From: Lachnospiraceae bacterium
GTDB taxonomy: Bacteria > Bacillota > Clostridia > Lachnospirales > Lachnospiraceae
Reading direction: 5' to 3'
Length of the DNA stretch: 64,000 bases
NCBI GenBank assembly: GCA_015056765.1
Contig: SVFQ01000003.1
Coordinates: 90,433-154,432 of the forward strand
The first letter of the stretch is position 1. The number at the start of each line of letters is the position of its first letter. The notes beneath the pieces are model-generated. The model worked only from the letters and a program-made list of their open reading frames with translations. It was not told the DNA's origin and did not search any database. The translations under genes were made by a program, and so were the position numbers. This document shows, in pieces, positions 7,774 to 17,183 of the stretch.

Positions 7774-10700
7774 ATGCCAGAAATCAGTCATGACACAATT
7801 TGGGTTATTGATGATTCCATCATTAACCAAAAAATCTTGAAGAGAATATTAGAACCGTATTATCCGGTAAAGTGCGAAAGCGATGCAAGAGTTGCCATTG
7901 AAAGAATGCATGCAGAGATGCAGCAGCTGGGTGGTATCATCGTGGATTTACACATGCCGGGATTTAGCGGTCTGGATTTTCTGGAGCACTGCCATCAGGA
8001 TAGGATTTTCACGGACATTCCGATTTTGGTTGCCACTTCGGAAGAGCAGTACCGAGTGGAGAAAAAGTGCTTAGAAATGGGGGCCTGGGATTTTTTGTCC
8101 AGTCCTTTTGAGCCTACGGTAGTGAGACATCGTGTGGACAATGCCATGCATAGAAGTCTTCTTCGTCATAATGATTACGATCAGCTCACAGGACTGTATA
8201 CCAGAGAACGTTTTAATCAAGAAGTACGTCAGATCCTGGATTTGAAACTGGACCAGCAGTATCTCATTATGATGGTGGACATCGATAACTTCAAAGGATA
8301 CAACACCTTCTATGGGATTGAGGAAGGAAACCGCCTTTTGCGTTACCTGGGAAAAGAACTGGGTGACTTGATGCTGAATGTGCCACAGGGTATTTTTGCC
8401 AGATATAGTGCAGATACCTTTTTAGTATTTGGCCCTTATGTAGAGGGCGTGGTAGAGCGTTTCGTGTCTCAAATGACCACCAGACTATCCAGCTTTAACA
8501 GCAGCTACCGTTTAAAGCCTTCTATCGGTGTGTACATCATCGAGGATGAGTCCCTCCCTATCGATATGATGGAAGACCGTGTTCGCCTGGCGGCCAGACA
8601 GTGTAAGGGAAAATACAGAGAATATGTGGGCTACTATGACAGCTCCATGGGAGATAGTATCGTAAGAGAGCAATTCTTGGTCAATAGCATGGAAAAGGCC
8701 CTAAAGAACAAGGAATTCAAGGTGTACTATCAGCCTAAATATAGTCTGACCACCGGAAAGCCTCACGGAGCGGAAGCTTTGGTACGTTGGCAGATGGAAG
8801 ATGGCACCATGGTGATGCCGGGAGAGTTCATTCCGATTTTCGAAAAGAATGTCAGCATCAATACCCTGGATGACTATGTGCTTGAACAGGTATGTATTCA
8901 CCAAAAACAGATTTTGGATAAAGGCTATCAGGCCATTCCTATATCTGTGAATGTATCCTTGCTGAACTTGTATAATCCGAATTTTGCCAGAAAGACCATC
9001 GATTTGATTCGCTCCTATGGGCTTACCAGCAAACATATCGAGTTGGAATTCACAGAGAGCGCATTTCTGGAAAACAGGGATATGATTTTGGATGTGATGC
9101 ATGAACTTCACGAAGCAGGATTTGTGATTTACATGGATGATTTCGGAAAGGGATCAGCCAGCCTTGGTATGCTACGAGATTTGCCTGTGGATTATCTGAA
9201 AATCGATATGTCTCTTTTGCCAAAGAATCCGGCAAGAGAGCGTGGCGGCAAAATCCTCACCTCCATCATCCGTATGGCGGAACAGCTGAAGCTTGCGGTG
9301 GTGATGGAAGGCGTGGAAAACGAAGACCAGGTACGCTTCTTGCAGGATGTAAACTGTGATTACGTACAGGGCTTCTTCTTTGCAAAACCGATGCCGGAAA
9401 CGGAGTATGACGCCATTGTGGAGGCGGGATATCCACCGGTTACGTTGCCGATAGAAAGCAGTTATGTGACTAGCCTAACCGGTATTTGGAGCTCCGAAAA
9501 TGCATTGCAGAGATTCTTCGATCATGTAGAGTCTCCTATGCTTGTGGTGATGAATACCCCTAGTGGTTATGAGGTGGTACGTACCAATCACGCCTATCAG
9601 GAACAGTTCGGAGACGGTGCTCCGGATGAGAAAGGTAAGTGCAAGTTAAACTGGGATGTATCAGCAGATGACCAGGCCATGATGGATATAGAATTTACGA
9701 AAGCATGGCAGACAGGAAAAGACGTGACATTCTCTTTGCGCTTACAGCCGGGAGAAGACCTGGAGAAAGAGACGTTCTGGGCAGAAGTGAAAGTTTCACC
9801 TATTACCAGAGTGGCGCAGCGTGTTTACTTTTTGGTAAAAGTAGAGAACTTTGTACATATGAACAAAGAGGATGTGACTTTCGACGAAGAATGTCATACA
9901 GAGGGGCCGGGATTAATTGCACTGAAAATGGCTGGGGTTCTGAGTTGGATTTATCATCCAAAGACCCACGAGATTCATCAGTTCAAGGAGCTTCGTATGC
10001 TCTATAACTTTGGCGAACGAATCTCTAATGTACCTCAGTCTTTGATTGATTTGAAGGTGGTGCATCCGGATGATGTGGAGGAGTTTTTGGATGTATTTAC
10101 CAGACTGGACCGCGGGGAACCTTATGTAGAGGCCAGCCTTCGTATGAAACGTGCTGTAACTTCGCCGCAGTATTACTATGTGCATTTCTGCTATAGCACC
10201 CAGTATGATGCAAATGGAGAGCCGGAGCGATGTGTAGGTGTGCTTTTGGAGACCAAGAATGGTCCAAAGGTGGCCAAAGATGATATGGTGACCATACGTC
10301 AAATGCGCAGCATGACACCGGATACCTATTTCTTATGCGTGCTGAATCTCAATAGAGAGATTATGGAAAGCGTACAGACCTCTGTGCCGGAGATGGATAG
10401 AAAGCTAGAGAATATCACTTCGGAAAATGTGTTTGAGCAGATTGCAGAGCTGTTCTGCACAGATCCATCCAAGAAAAAGCAGATGAGTACTATCACTACG
10501 GAGATGCTTCTCCGCTATTATTACAAGCATCCGAAGGAGAACTACGAGTTATCCTTTAGAAAAATCTGGGGCGCCACAGGTCGAATCCAGTACCTTGCCT
10601 TGGAAGTATACTTCATGAAGAATAAACGTGGTGAAATCTATGCCTTCTGCTATATCAGGGATGTGGATCGCCGCTTCAAAGAAAAGAAGATGCTGGAAAA

Positions 10701-11190
10701 CAGGGCAAGCCAAGATGGTATGACGGGCCTTTTGAATCATGCTGCTACGGTAGAGCAAATTGAAGACTACCTGCGGGGAGATGGCAAAGATGGTTCTCAC
10801 GCTTTGTATATGATCGATGTGAACCATTTTAAGAAAATCAATGATACCTATGGGCATCTGGCCGGAGATAAGGTCATCAAGGAAATCGCTCATAAATTGG
10901 AAAGTCAGTTTAGACGTTCTGATGTAGTGGGACGTTTCGGCGGCGATGAATTTGTGGTATTTATGAAGGATATCCGCAATGATGACAGGGCCGCGGAGAA
11001 GGAAAAAGAACTGGCCGAGTTCCTTAGCTTTAAAAACTGGGAAGACGGAAAGGGCTTTGTGTGCTCCTGCAGTATCGGCACTTCGGTATGTCACCAGGGA
11101 GACAAAGACTTCACCACCATGCTGAAAGAAGCAGATGAACGGATGTACAAAGCCAAAAAGAAACACAAAAGTTTGGCAGGCCTGGAGTAG
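7774..11190 (+). CDS. Receiver - GGDEF-like - EAL - PAS-like - GGDEF multidomain c-di-GMP regulator
   Basis: This 1138-residue cytosolic protein can probably both break and make c-di-GMP. The receiver domain (6-125) has acidic D13/D14, phospho-acceptor D58 and T88, but Ser110 stands where the conserved Lys is expected (FLSSPF). A GGDEF-like domain (about 132-290) has SADTF instead of the active motif. The EAL domain (about 305-550) looks intact: EAL at 334-336, NVS, ELEFTES, MDDFGKG, LKID, EGVE and QGFFFAKP. One or more PAS-like segments fill about 560-970. The terminal GGDEF domain (about 975-1138) has GGDEF at 1056-1060 and the inhibitory-site RxxD (R1047, D1050). AGGGG supports the start. 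The HPt protein encoded next is a plausible phosphate donor. Confidence 0.92.
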   Translation: MPEISHDTIWVIDDSIINQKILKRILEPYYPVKCESDARVAIERMHAEMQQLGGIIVDLHMPGFSGLDFLEHCHQDRIFTDIPILVATSEEQYRVEKKCLEMGAWDFLSSPFEPTVVRHRVDNAMHRSLLRHNDYDQLTGLYTRERFNQEVRQILDLKLDQQYLIMMVDIDNFKGYNTFYGIEEGNRLLRYLGKELGDLMLNVPQGIFARYSADTFLVFGPYVEGVVERFVSQMTTRLSSFNSSYRLKPSIGVYIIEDESLPIDMMEDRVRLAARQCKGKYREYVGYYDSSMGDSIVREQFLVNSMEKALKNKEFKVYYQPKYSLTTGKPHGAEALVRWQMEDGTMVMPGEFIPIFEKNVSINTLDDYVLEQVCIHQKQILDKGYQAIPISVNVSLLNLYNPNFARKTIDLIRSYGLTSKHIELEFTESAFLENRDMILDVMHELHEAGFVIYMDDFGKGSASLGMLRDLPVDYLKIDMSLLPKNPARERGGKILTSIIRMAEQLKLAVVMEGVENEDQVRFLQDVNCDYVQGFFFAKPMPETEYDAIVEAGYPPVTLPIESSYVTSLTGIWSSENALQRFFDHVESPMLVVMNTPSGYEVVRTNHAYQEQFGDGAPDEKGKCKLNWDVSADDQAMMDIEFTKAWQTGKDVTFSLRLQPGEDLEKETFWAEVKVSPITRVAQRVYFLVKVENFVHMNKEDVTFDEECHTEGPGLIALKMAGVLSWIYHPKTHEIHQFKELRMLYNFGERISNVPQSLIDLKVVHPDDVEEFLDVFTRLDRGEPYVEASLRMKRAVTSPQYYYVHFCYSTQYDANGEPERCVGVLLETKNGPKVAKDDMVTIRQMRSMTPDTYFLCVLNLNREIMESVQTSVPEMDRKLENITSENVFEQIAELFCTDPSKKKQMSTITTEMLLRYYYKHPKENYELSFRKIWGATGRIQYLALEVYFMKNKRGEIYAFCYIRDVDRRFKEKKMLENRASQDGMTGLLNHAATVEQIEDYLRGDGKDGSHALYMIDVNHFKKINDTYGHLAGDKVIKEIAHKLESQFRRSDVVGRFGGDEFVVFMKDIRNDDRAAEKEKELAEFLSFKNWEDGKGFVCSCSIGTSVCHQGDKDFTTMLKEADERMYKAKKKHKSLAGLE

Positions 11191-11197
11191 TTAGTGT

Positions 11198-11203
11198 TAT
11201 AAT
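11198..11203 (+). promoter_or_regulatory. Extended -10 promoter element before the HPt gene
   Basis: TGTTATAAT (TGn plus TATAAT at 11198-11203) lies 30 bases before the ATG at 11234. A weak TTGGCA at 11173-11178 sits 19 bases upstream. It gives the HPt gene a possible promoter of its own besides read-through. Confidence 0.45.
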
Positions 11204-11233
11204 AAAGGTATCATGTGGTAAAAGGAGAAATTT

Positions 11234-11575
11234 ATGAGCAAACTGACAGAACAATTAGAACTGATGGGTTGCGATATGGAAGGCGCCCTGAATCGTTTTT
11301 TGAATGATGAAGAGTTCTATGAAGAGTGCTATGGCGACGTGCTTGTAGATCCTGCATTTGGAAAGCTGAAAGAAGCACTGGAAGCCAAAGATGCTGAGAC
11401 AGCATTTCAGTGTGCCCACACGTTAAAGGGTGTGATTTCCAATATGGGACTTACTTCTATGTACGATATCATCGTACGTATTGTAGAGCCGCTTCGCAGT
11501 GGAAATGCAGATAACCTGATGCCAATTTACGATGAATTGATGAAAGACTTTGAGAGATACAAAGCTTTGGTCTAG
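11234..11575 (+). CDS. Orphan HPt (histidine phosphotransfer) domain protein
   Basis: The 113-residue all-helical protein consists of a single HPt domain. The phosphorylatable His62 lies in AHTLKGVISNMG, the typical HxLKG(x)3N(x)G motif. It carries phosphate between receiver domains in a multistep phosphorelay. It starts 43 bases after the receiver-GGDEF-EAL-GGDEF gene, and the natural partners here are that receiver and the hybrid kinase at 21599, though the kinase has its own HPt. The ribosome binding site AAAGGAG is seven bases upstream. A strong terminator follows directly. Confidence 0.92.
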   Translation: MSKLTEQLELMGCDMEGALNRFLNDEEFYEECYGDVLVDPAFGKLKEALEAKDAETAFQCAHTLKGVISNMGLTSMYDIIVRIVEPLRSGNADNLMPIYDELMKDFERYKALV

Positions 11576-11581
11576 TATGAC

Positions 11582-11613
11582 AGTTCCCACCTCGTCATGG
11601 GGTGGGACTTTTT
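11582..11613 (+). terminator. Intrinsic terminator after the HPt gene
   Basis: TCCCACC / GGTGGGA (11585-11591, 11601-11607), loop TCGTCATGG, then CTTTTT. It ends the 6202-11575 transcript. Confidence 0.85.
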
Positions 11614-11632
11614 GAGTCTGAGGAGTGACAGG

Positions 11633-12487
11633 ATGAAGACAGGACTTGTATTAGAAGGCGGCGCTATGCGTGGTATTTTTACCTGCGGCGTGCTGGATGT
11701 ATTTTTGGAAAACGGGATTACTTTTGAGGGTGCGGCAGGAATCTCTGCCGGTGCTGTATTTGGCTGTAATTTTAAGTCTCGCCAAATCGGACGTACCCTG
11801 CGATATAACAAACGCTTCTGCAATGATGAACGTTACTGTAGCTTGAAGTCTCTCATCAAGACGGGAGATATGTACAATGTAGACTTTTGCTATCATCAGA
11901 TTCCGGATGTGTTAGACGTATTCGATCGTAAGACCTACAGAGAGAATCCCATGAAGTTTTACGTGGGCGCCACAGATGTGGAGACCGGAAAAGCAGTGTA
12001 TCATCTTTGCCAGGATGGGGAAGAAAATGACATGAAGTGGTTTCAGGCTTCTGCCTCTATGCCTATGGTGTCCCGCATCGTGGAAGTGGATGGCATGAAG
12101 CTGCTAGATGGTGGCATCGCAGATTCCGTGCCCTTTGCATTCTTAAAATCCATGGGGTATGACAGACAGGTGATTATCCTGACCCAGGCAGCAGGCTATC
12201 GAAAAAAGAAAGCTTCCATGCTTCCTCTTTTCAAGGCATCTTTGCGAAAGTATCCGAAAGCCTATGAGGCAGTGGTAAATCGCCATGTCATGTACAATAA
12301 AGAGATGGAAGCAATAGATGCGTTAGAGGCTAGTGGGGAAGCGCTGGTCATCAGACCTTCCGTGCCACTAGGTATTTCCCGTACGGAAAAAGATCCGGAA
12401 GAATTGCAACGTGTCTATGACATGGGAAGAGAAGTCGCGTTAGAAAGACTGGACGAGATAAAGGCATTTTTAAGTAATAAAGAATAA
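11633..12487 (+). CDS. Patatin-like phospholipase
   Basis: This 284-residue cytosolic patatin-fold lipid hydrolase has the oxyanion-hole motif LEGGAMRG (residues 7-14), the nucleophile Ser38 in GISAG and the catalytic Asp159 in LLDGG, which together form the Ser-Asp dyad. The start at 11633 is chosen because GAGGAG lies just upstream; an in-frame ATG at 11597 lies inside the terminator hairpin of the previous gene and is rejected. Relatives (the YjjU/RssA-like group) hydrolyse acyl esters of phospholipids, but the substrate here is unknown. The gene stands alone between a terminator and a convergent gene. Confidence 0.9.
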   Translation: MKTGLVLEGGAMRGIFTCGVLDVFLENGITFEGAAGISAGAVFGCNFKSRQIGRTLRYNKRFCNDERYCSLKSLIKTGDMYNVDFCYHQIPDVLDVFDRKTYRENPMKFYVGATDVETGKAVYHLCQDGEENDMKWFQASASMPMVSRIVEVDGMKLLDGGIADSVPFAFLKSMGYDRQVIILTQAAGYRKKKASMLPLFKASLRKYPKAYEAVVNRHVMYNKEMEAIDALEASGEALVIRPSVPLGISRTEKDPEELQRVYDMGREVALERLDEIKAFLSNKE

Positions 12488-12605
12488 AGGATAGAAAAAG
12501 AAATGGGTTTTCACCGTACAGCGTTATTGCTCAAGCGGGCTGCTCGTTTCTTTTTTTATTGTAGTTATATCATGAAGGTATTTGTTTCCGTCTTACAGGT
12601 CTTTC

Positions 12606-13460
12606 TTAAATAGCCATAAATGATGGTATATGTTTTTCGTAAATCACGTATTCGTTATAGTCTAGTGATTCTAATAAAGCAAAGAGATGCTGGAAGTCAG
12701 CTGCGATATCATGTGGATTATGCGCATCACTTCCGATGGTTAAAAGCTTGCCTCCCATTTCTTTGTAGATGGACAGTACTTCTCGACGGGGATTCGGCTC
12801 CTTCATACCTTTTCTATAGGAAGCTGAATTGACTTCTAGGGCTTTATCCTTCTTTATTAAATACTCAAGTATTGCACGGATGATCTCTTCCTCCTGCTTC
12901 ATGTCATAGGTTTGACCGATGGAAGTGCAGTAGCGAATCATGTAGTCCAAATGACCGAGACTGTCAAAGTTTGGGAAGGCCTGGATATTCTCGTAGGTTT
13001 CTTCTAAGTACTGGTGGAATTTGGCTGCGGTATCCGGATACAATTGATGGAATTCCGGATAGTAAGCGTCCATACCGCCGCACAGGTGCTGGGAGGCTAT
13101 GACGAAGTCGAAAGGATGGGCACTGACTAGCTGACTGTTTTTGGCTGCACAGCATTTCTGCATGCCACATTCTACTCCGAAGCGAAGATGAAAAGAAGCA
13201 GTGCTACCATCTGGTAAGCTGACTTTCTCCCCTTCGTATCTATCCCTCAGACTATTCCACTCTTTCCGGTAGGCATCTACATCCAGCATGAAAGCGCCTT
13301 CCGGTAAATCCGGCATATCCGGATAGTCGAAGTCCTGATGATCCGTAAAACAAATATTTGTAAGTCCTTTTTGGATGGCAGATGCAATCATCTCTTCCAT
13401 GGGGGCTTCCGAGTCTGTGGAAAAATGGGTATGCATATGAGAATCTGTAAGAATCGGCAT
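12606..13460 (-). CDS. PHP-domain phosphatase, histidinol-phosphatase (HisJ/HisK) family
   Basis: The 284-residue PHP-fold metal-dependent phosphoesterase starts with the metal-binding HxH motif (SHMHTHFSTDS, His8 and His10). It continues with ICFTDHQDF, FGVECG, ASQHLCGG and ends with a typical ITIGSDAHNP, which supplies more metal ligands. The length fits HisJ-type histidinol phosphatases, which carry out the eighth step of histidine synthesis. No other his gene is nearby, so another phosphomonoester could be the substrate. The start (CAT at 13458-13460) is fixed by AAGGAGG five bases upstream; an upstream in-frame ATG would overlap this site. It is transcribed against the patatin gene. Confidence 0.85.
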   Translation of the reverse strand: MPILTDSHMHTHFSTDSEAPMEEMIASAIQKGLTNICFTDHQDFDYPDMPDLPEGAFMLDVDAYRKEWNSLRDRYEGEKVSLPDGSTASFHLRFGVECGMQKCCAAKNSQLVSAHPFDFVIASQHLCGGMDAYYPEFHQLYPDTAAKFHQYLEETYENIQAFPNFDSLGHLDYMIRYCTSIGQTYDMKQEEEIIRAILEYLIKKDKALEVNSASYRKGMKEPNPRREVLSIYKEMGGKLLTIGSDAHNPHDIAADFQHLFALLESLDYNEYVIYEKHIPSFMAI

Positions 13461-13630
13461 ATTTTCCTCCTTGAGCCTAATCATTCTAATGCTAAAAAGG
13501 TATCTACGTGTTAGTTTACACTATTTCATATAAATGGGAAATCTTTACATAATTTTTATAGAATATGGCTGCAGCTTGTACTAAAATAAAACCGTATCGT
13601 GGTTAGACGCTGTAGAAGGGGTAAACTTAT

Positions 13631-16024
13631 ATGATGGAATTCCTAAAGGCGCACCAGCTCAATCTGATGCTGATTCTAATGGGAGTTAATCTAGGCATGG
13701 CAGTTCTGGCATCTTTTACCAAGGTGATTCCCAAAAAAAGAAAACATATTCTGGTGTCTATCGAGCTTGGCGCTGCCTTACTCTTGTTTTTTGACCGGTT
13801 GGCTTATCTGTACCGTGGAGATGTATCCACAGCCGGTTATTATGTCGTGCGTATCGCAAACTTTGCCACTTTTTTTCTGACAATTATATTAATCACTTTG
13901 TTTGAAGCTTATTTACGTGACTTATATACGAAAGAGGGCGGCTTGAAGCAAGCACCAAGACGTCTAAACGCCTGCTGGGGTATGAGTATGATGGCCTGCT
14001 GGCTTTTGATTGTGTCACAGTTTACAGGTTGGTATTACACATTTGATGCCCAAAATTTCTATCACAGGGGACCCTTATTTGTTTTGTGTTATGTCTTTCC
14101 GGTAGGTATGATGGTAATCCTTTTGTCTGTAATCATACAGTATCGGAACAGACTATCCAGATATGTTTATATGGGTATCCTGCTGTTTACTTTAGTTCCA
14201 TTTATCGCTTCCATCATTCAGATTTTCTGTTATGGCTTGTCACTGATTAATATTTCCATGGTGGGAATGGCTGTCCTTTTGTATTTCCTGGTACTGGATG
14301 ATATGAACCTCAAAGCCAGAAAAGCTACGGAAATGGAAATCTCTTATGCAAAGGCCGGACAGAGAATTTCCCAGACACTTTTCGAACAGACAGCAGAGAC
14401 TTTGGCTACGGCCATCGATGCAAAGGATAGATACGCCAAAGGTCATTCTTTACGTGTGGCAGAGTATGCCAGAAAAATAGCAGAAGCAGCAGGCAAAGAT
14501 TCAGCACGATGCTATGAAATCTATTACGCTGCACTGCTTCATGATGTAGGTAAGCTTGGTATCCGGGATAGCATCATCGGAAAGATGGGCAAACTGACGG
14601 ATGAGGAATACGAGGAAATGAAAACCCATTCCCAAATCGGCAGCGACATTCTTTCCAGTATCACCAAATTCCCGTATTTAAGTATCGCGGCGAAGTATCA
14701 TCACGAACGATATGATGGGAAGGGATATCCGGAGCATTTAAAAGGCGAGGATACACCGGAGATTGCCAGAATCATTGCAGTGGCTGATGCTTATGATGCT
14801 ATGAGTTCCAATCGAAGCTATAGAAGTATGCTTCCGCAACAAAAGGTAAGAGAAGAGATTTTGAAGGGCTCAGGCACACAGTTTGATCCTAAATTTGCAA
14901 AGATTATGCTTCATCTCATAGACGAAGATGTGAACTATGAGATGAAGCAGAGAGAGTCTTTGAAGGAATTGTCCGGCCGAGATTCTTTGTATTGCAATGA
15001 ATATGGTAGCGAGTATTCGGAAGGTATCCATCTTTCGGATTGTATTACCAGAATCCATATTCATAGTAGAAGTGATAACGAGCATACTTCCAGAAACACC
15101 GTGCCAAGTTTGATTTTGTTCGATTCTTTGGATGAACGTGTTCATTACAAAGACGGCAAAGAGCAGGAAATGAACTATATGGAATTTGGTGTGATTTCCC
15201 TGAACGGCACGGTACAATGCAAAGAGGCAAGAAAAATACAAAAGGATGTAAACTACCTAAACGATAACGTAGACATGGTAAGTGTGTACAGGGAAGGCTT
15301 GGACTATGATATCGATGCGGTTCGCGTGAAAGACCATATCAGCATCAAAGTCAGAAACAAATACCAAAACGTGGATTACACCATTGCCTTGCCGGACAGT
15401 ATCCGATTTGCTTACATAGCTTTAACCGGTGAGTATTGTAATATTACCCAGGTTGGCATCCATACAGATGATAAGAAGGTATCTGACAGGTACATTTCTC
15501 GTATTGCTGATGAAGTATCTTATATCGATGGACCGGTGGGAGACATACCCAATGTACAGATAAATAACTGGTGCAGTGATACCTCTCAGGCTGTTCCGTT
15601 AAAGGACAAAATGACCATTCGGTTCCATGCAAAGACCATGCCACCTGCCAGATTGATATGGCATTGTCCATACATCAGATTGTTTTATTCTGAGGACCAA
15701 AAGGTGGATGGCCCAGGCTATAAAAACTTTATCGTAGTCAGACTGGATGGTGAAAACTGGGATTCCGACCCTACGGCAGATAATGAGGTAAACGTAGAAG
15801 TAGGAGATGATTTTGTAGGCTGGGATGTGTGGAAAGAAAGGCACAGACAGGGCTTTGAATGCGAAGTCAGAATTACCCGGGAAGACGATAAAATCCACAT
15901 CGAAACAGAGAACTTCGGCTTAAAGGTTAGCGCCACTACAGTAATCAAACAGAAAACGCCGGAAGTCTATGTATGTTTAACTGGAGATATTGTAGCGCTG
16001 ACAAACATTAGAATTACAGAATAA
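13631..16024 (+). CDS. Membrane HD-GYP phosphodiesterase with repeated beta-rich C-terminus (paralogue A)
   Basis: This 797-residue protein has about seven membrane segments in residues 5-235, arranged as a compact sensor without a large outside domain. An HD-GYP domain (about 255-430) follows. Its metal ligands look complete: KGH, H304-D305 (LLHDVGK), KTHSQIG, H357-H358 and DGKGYP. It should therefore hydrolyse c-di-GMP to GMP. The last 360 residues are beta-rich and of unknown family. They contain two similar endings, YIALTGEYCNITQVGI and YVCLTGDIVALTNIRI, suggesting two copies of a lectin-like sandwich on the cytosolic side. A paralogue lies at 25844. ATG at 13631 or 13634 can serve as start after GAAGGGG. 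Confidence 0.88.
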   Translation: MMEFLKAHQLNLMLILMGVNLGMAVLASFTKVIPKKRKHILVSIELGAALLLFFDRLAYLYRGDVSTAGYYVVRIANFATFFLTIILITLFEAYLRDLYTKEGGLKQAPRRLNACWGMSMMACWLLIVSQFTGWYYTFDAQNFYHRGPLFVLCYVFPVGMMVILLSVIIQYRNRLSRYVYMGILLFTLVPFIASIIQIFCYGLSLINISMVGMAVLLYFLVLDDMNLKARKATEMEISYAKAGQRISQTLFEQTAETLATAIDAKDRYAKGHSLRVAEYARKIAEAAGKDSARCYEIYYAALLHDVGKLGIRDSIIGKMGKLTDEEYEEMKTHSQIGSDILSSITKFPYLSIAAKYHHERYDGKGYPEHLKGEDTPEIARIIAVADAYDAMSSNRSYRSMLPQQKVREEILKGSGTQFDPKFAKIMLHLIDEDVNYEMKQRESLKELSGRDSLYCNEYGSEYSEGIHLSDCITRIHIHSRSDNEHTSRNTVPSLILFDSLDERVHYKDGKEQEMNYMEFGVISLNGTVQCKEARKIQKDVNYLNDNVDMVSVYREGLDYDIDAVRVKDHISIKVRNKYQNVDYTIALPDSIRFAYIALTGEYCNITQVGIHTDDKKVSDRYISRIADEVSYIDGPVGDIPNVQINNWCSDTSQAVPLKDKMTIRFHAKTMPPARLIWHCPYIRLFYSEDQKVDGPGYKNFIVVRLDGENWDSDPTADNEVNVEVGDDFVGWDVWKERHRQGFECEVRITREDDKIHIETENFGLKVSATTVIKQKTPEVYVCLTGDIVALTNIRITE

Positions 16025-16027
16025 GGG

Positions 16028-16056
16028 TTGAATTTTATCCTAGAATTAGATAGAAT
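16028..16056 (+). promoter_or_regulatory. Promoter for gapA
   Basis: TTGAAT (16028-16033), a 17-base spacer and TAGAAT (16051-16056). This is the best promoter match before gapA and leaves a leader of about 90 bases. A second -35-like TTGACA lies at 16075-16080 but lacks a clear -10. Confidence 0.6.
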
Positions 16057-16079
16057 ATAACTGCTGATAAAAATTTGAC

Positions 16080-16101
16080 AATCGCGAAGTTTTTTGCGAT
16101 T
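16080..16101 (+). promoter_or_regulatory. Inverted repeat in the gapA leader
   Basis: AATCGCGAA / TTTGCGATT pair as a 9-bp stem (one G-T pair) with a 4-base loop, within the leader downstream of the promoter at 16028 and overlapping TTGACA. It could be a DNA operator for a glycolytic repressor or an RNA stability hairpin; no CggR-type gene is in this window. Confidence 0.45.
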
Positions 16102-16153
16102 TAGCTACAAAGTCAGAACTAAAATAATAATATTTTTTAGGAGGAACTAAGAA

Positions 16154-17167
16154 ATGGCAGTAAGAGTAGCAATCAACGGTTTTGGTCGTATCGGTCGTCT
16201 TGCATTCAGACAGATGTTTGATGCAGAAGGATACGAAGTAGTAGCAATCAACGACTTAACAAGTCCTGAAATGCTTGCTCACTTATTAAAGTATGATACC
16301 GCTCAGGGTACATACAAATATGCTTCCACAGTAGAAGCTGGTGAGGATTCCATCACTGTTAACGGCAAAAAAATCACAATTTACAAAGAAGCAGATGCTT
16401 CCAAACTTCCTTGGGGAGAATTAAAAGTAGACGTTGTTCTTGAATGTACAGGTTTCTATACATCCAAAGAAAAAGCAAGCGCACACATCACAGCTGGCGC
16501 TCGTAAAGTAGTTATCTCTGCACCTGCAGGTAACGACCTTCCTACAATCGTTTACAACGTAAACCACAAAACATTAAAAGCAAGTGATACTGTTATTTCT
16601 GCAGCTTCTTGTACAACAAACTGCTTAGCACCTATGGCTAAAGCACTGAACGAATTAGCACCTATCCAGTCTGGTATCATGACAACTGTACACGCTTACA
16701 CAGGTGATCAGATGATCCTTGACGGACCTCAGAGAAAAGGCGATAAGAGAAGAAGCCGTGCAGGCGCTTGCAACATCGTTCCTAACTCCACTGGTGCTGC
16801 AAAAGCAATCGGTCTTGTTATTCCTGAATTAAATGGCAAGCTCATCGGTTCCGCTCAGCGTGTACCTACCCCTACAGGTTCTACAACTATCCTTGTAGCA
16901 GTAGTAAAAGGTAACGTTACAAAAGAGCAGATCAACGAAAAGATGAAAGCTTCCGTAACAGAGTCTTATGGCTACAACACAGATGAAATCGTATCTTCCG
17001 ATGTTATCGGTATGACATACGGTTCCCTGTTCGATGCTACTCAGACCATGGTTATTCCTATGGAAGATGGCAACACTCAGGTTCAGGTAGTTTCTTGGTA
17101 TGATAACGAGAACTCCTACACAAGCCAGATGGTTAGAACAATCAAATACTTCGCTGAATTAGCATAA
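16154..17167 (+). CDS. gapA: Glyceraldehyde-3-phosphate dehydrogenase (NAD-type)
   Basis: The product oxidises glyceraldehyde 3-phosphate to 1,3-bisphosphoglycerate with NAD in glycolysis. The 337 residues show the full family pattern: NAD-binding INGFGRIGR (residues 8-16), Asp34 in AINDLT (NAD specificity), catalytic Cys153 in SAASCTTNC, and the catalytic-domain motifs TVHAYTGDQ and SWYDNE. A strong AGGAGG lies ahead of the ATG. Codon use is strongly biased, as expected for a highly expressed gene. It is followed by a strong terminator and then pgk and tpiA in the same direction. It could also take up glyceraldehyde 3-phosphate released by the hexuronate pathway encoded at 57.7-63.4 kb. Confidence 0.98.
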   Translation: MAVRVAINGFGRIGRLAFRQMFDAEGYEVVAINDLTSPEMLAHLLKYDTAQGTYKYASTVEAGEDSITVNGKKITIYKEADASKLPWGELKVDVVLECTGFYTSKEKASAHITAGARKVVISAPAGNDLPTIVYNVNHKTLKASDTVISAASCTTNCLAPMAKALNELAPIQSGIMTTVHAYTGDQMILDGPQRKGDKRRSRAGACNIVPNSTGAAKAIGLVIPELNGKLIGSAQRVPTPTGSTTILVAVVKGNVTKEQINEKMKASVTESYGYNTDEIVSSDVIGMTYGSLFDATQTMVIPMEDGNTQVQVVSWYDNENSYTSQMVRTIKYFAELA

Positions 17168-17183
17168 TTCTTGTGACGTATAC

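Noticed and set aside
10549-11166. 205-residue minus-strand frame opposite the end of the 7774 gene
   Set aside because: It lies entirely opposite a conserved GGDEF domain, has no ribosome binding site and its sequence is the shadow of that domain's codons.
11597-11632. Upstream ATG for the patatin gene
   Set aside because: The codon is in the loop of the preceding terminator and would add 12 unrelated residues; the ATG at 11633 has a proper ribosome binding site.
12488-12605. Terminator between the convergent patatin and PHP genes
   Set aside because: T-rich and A-rich runs are present (TTTCTTTTTTT, GAAAAAGAAA), but no convincing GC-rich stem could be drawn, so none is listed.
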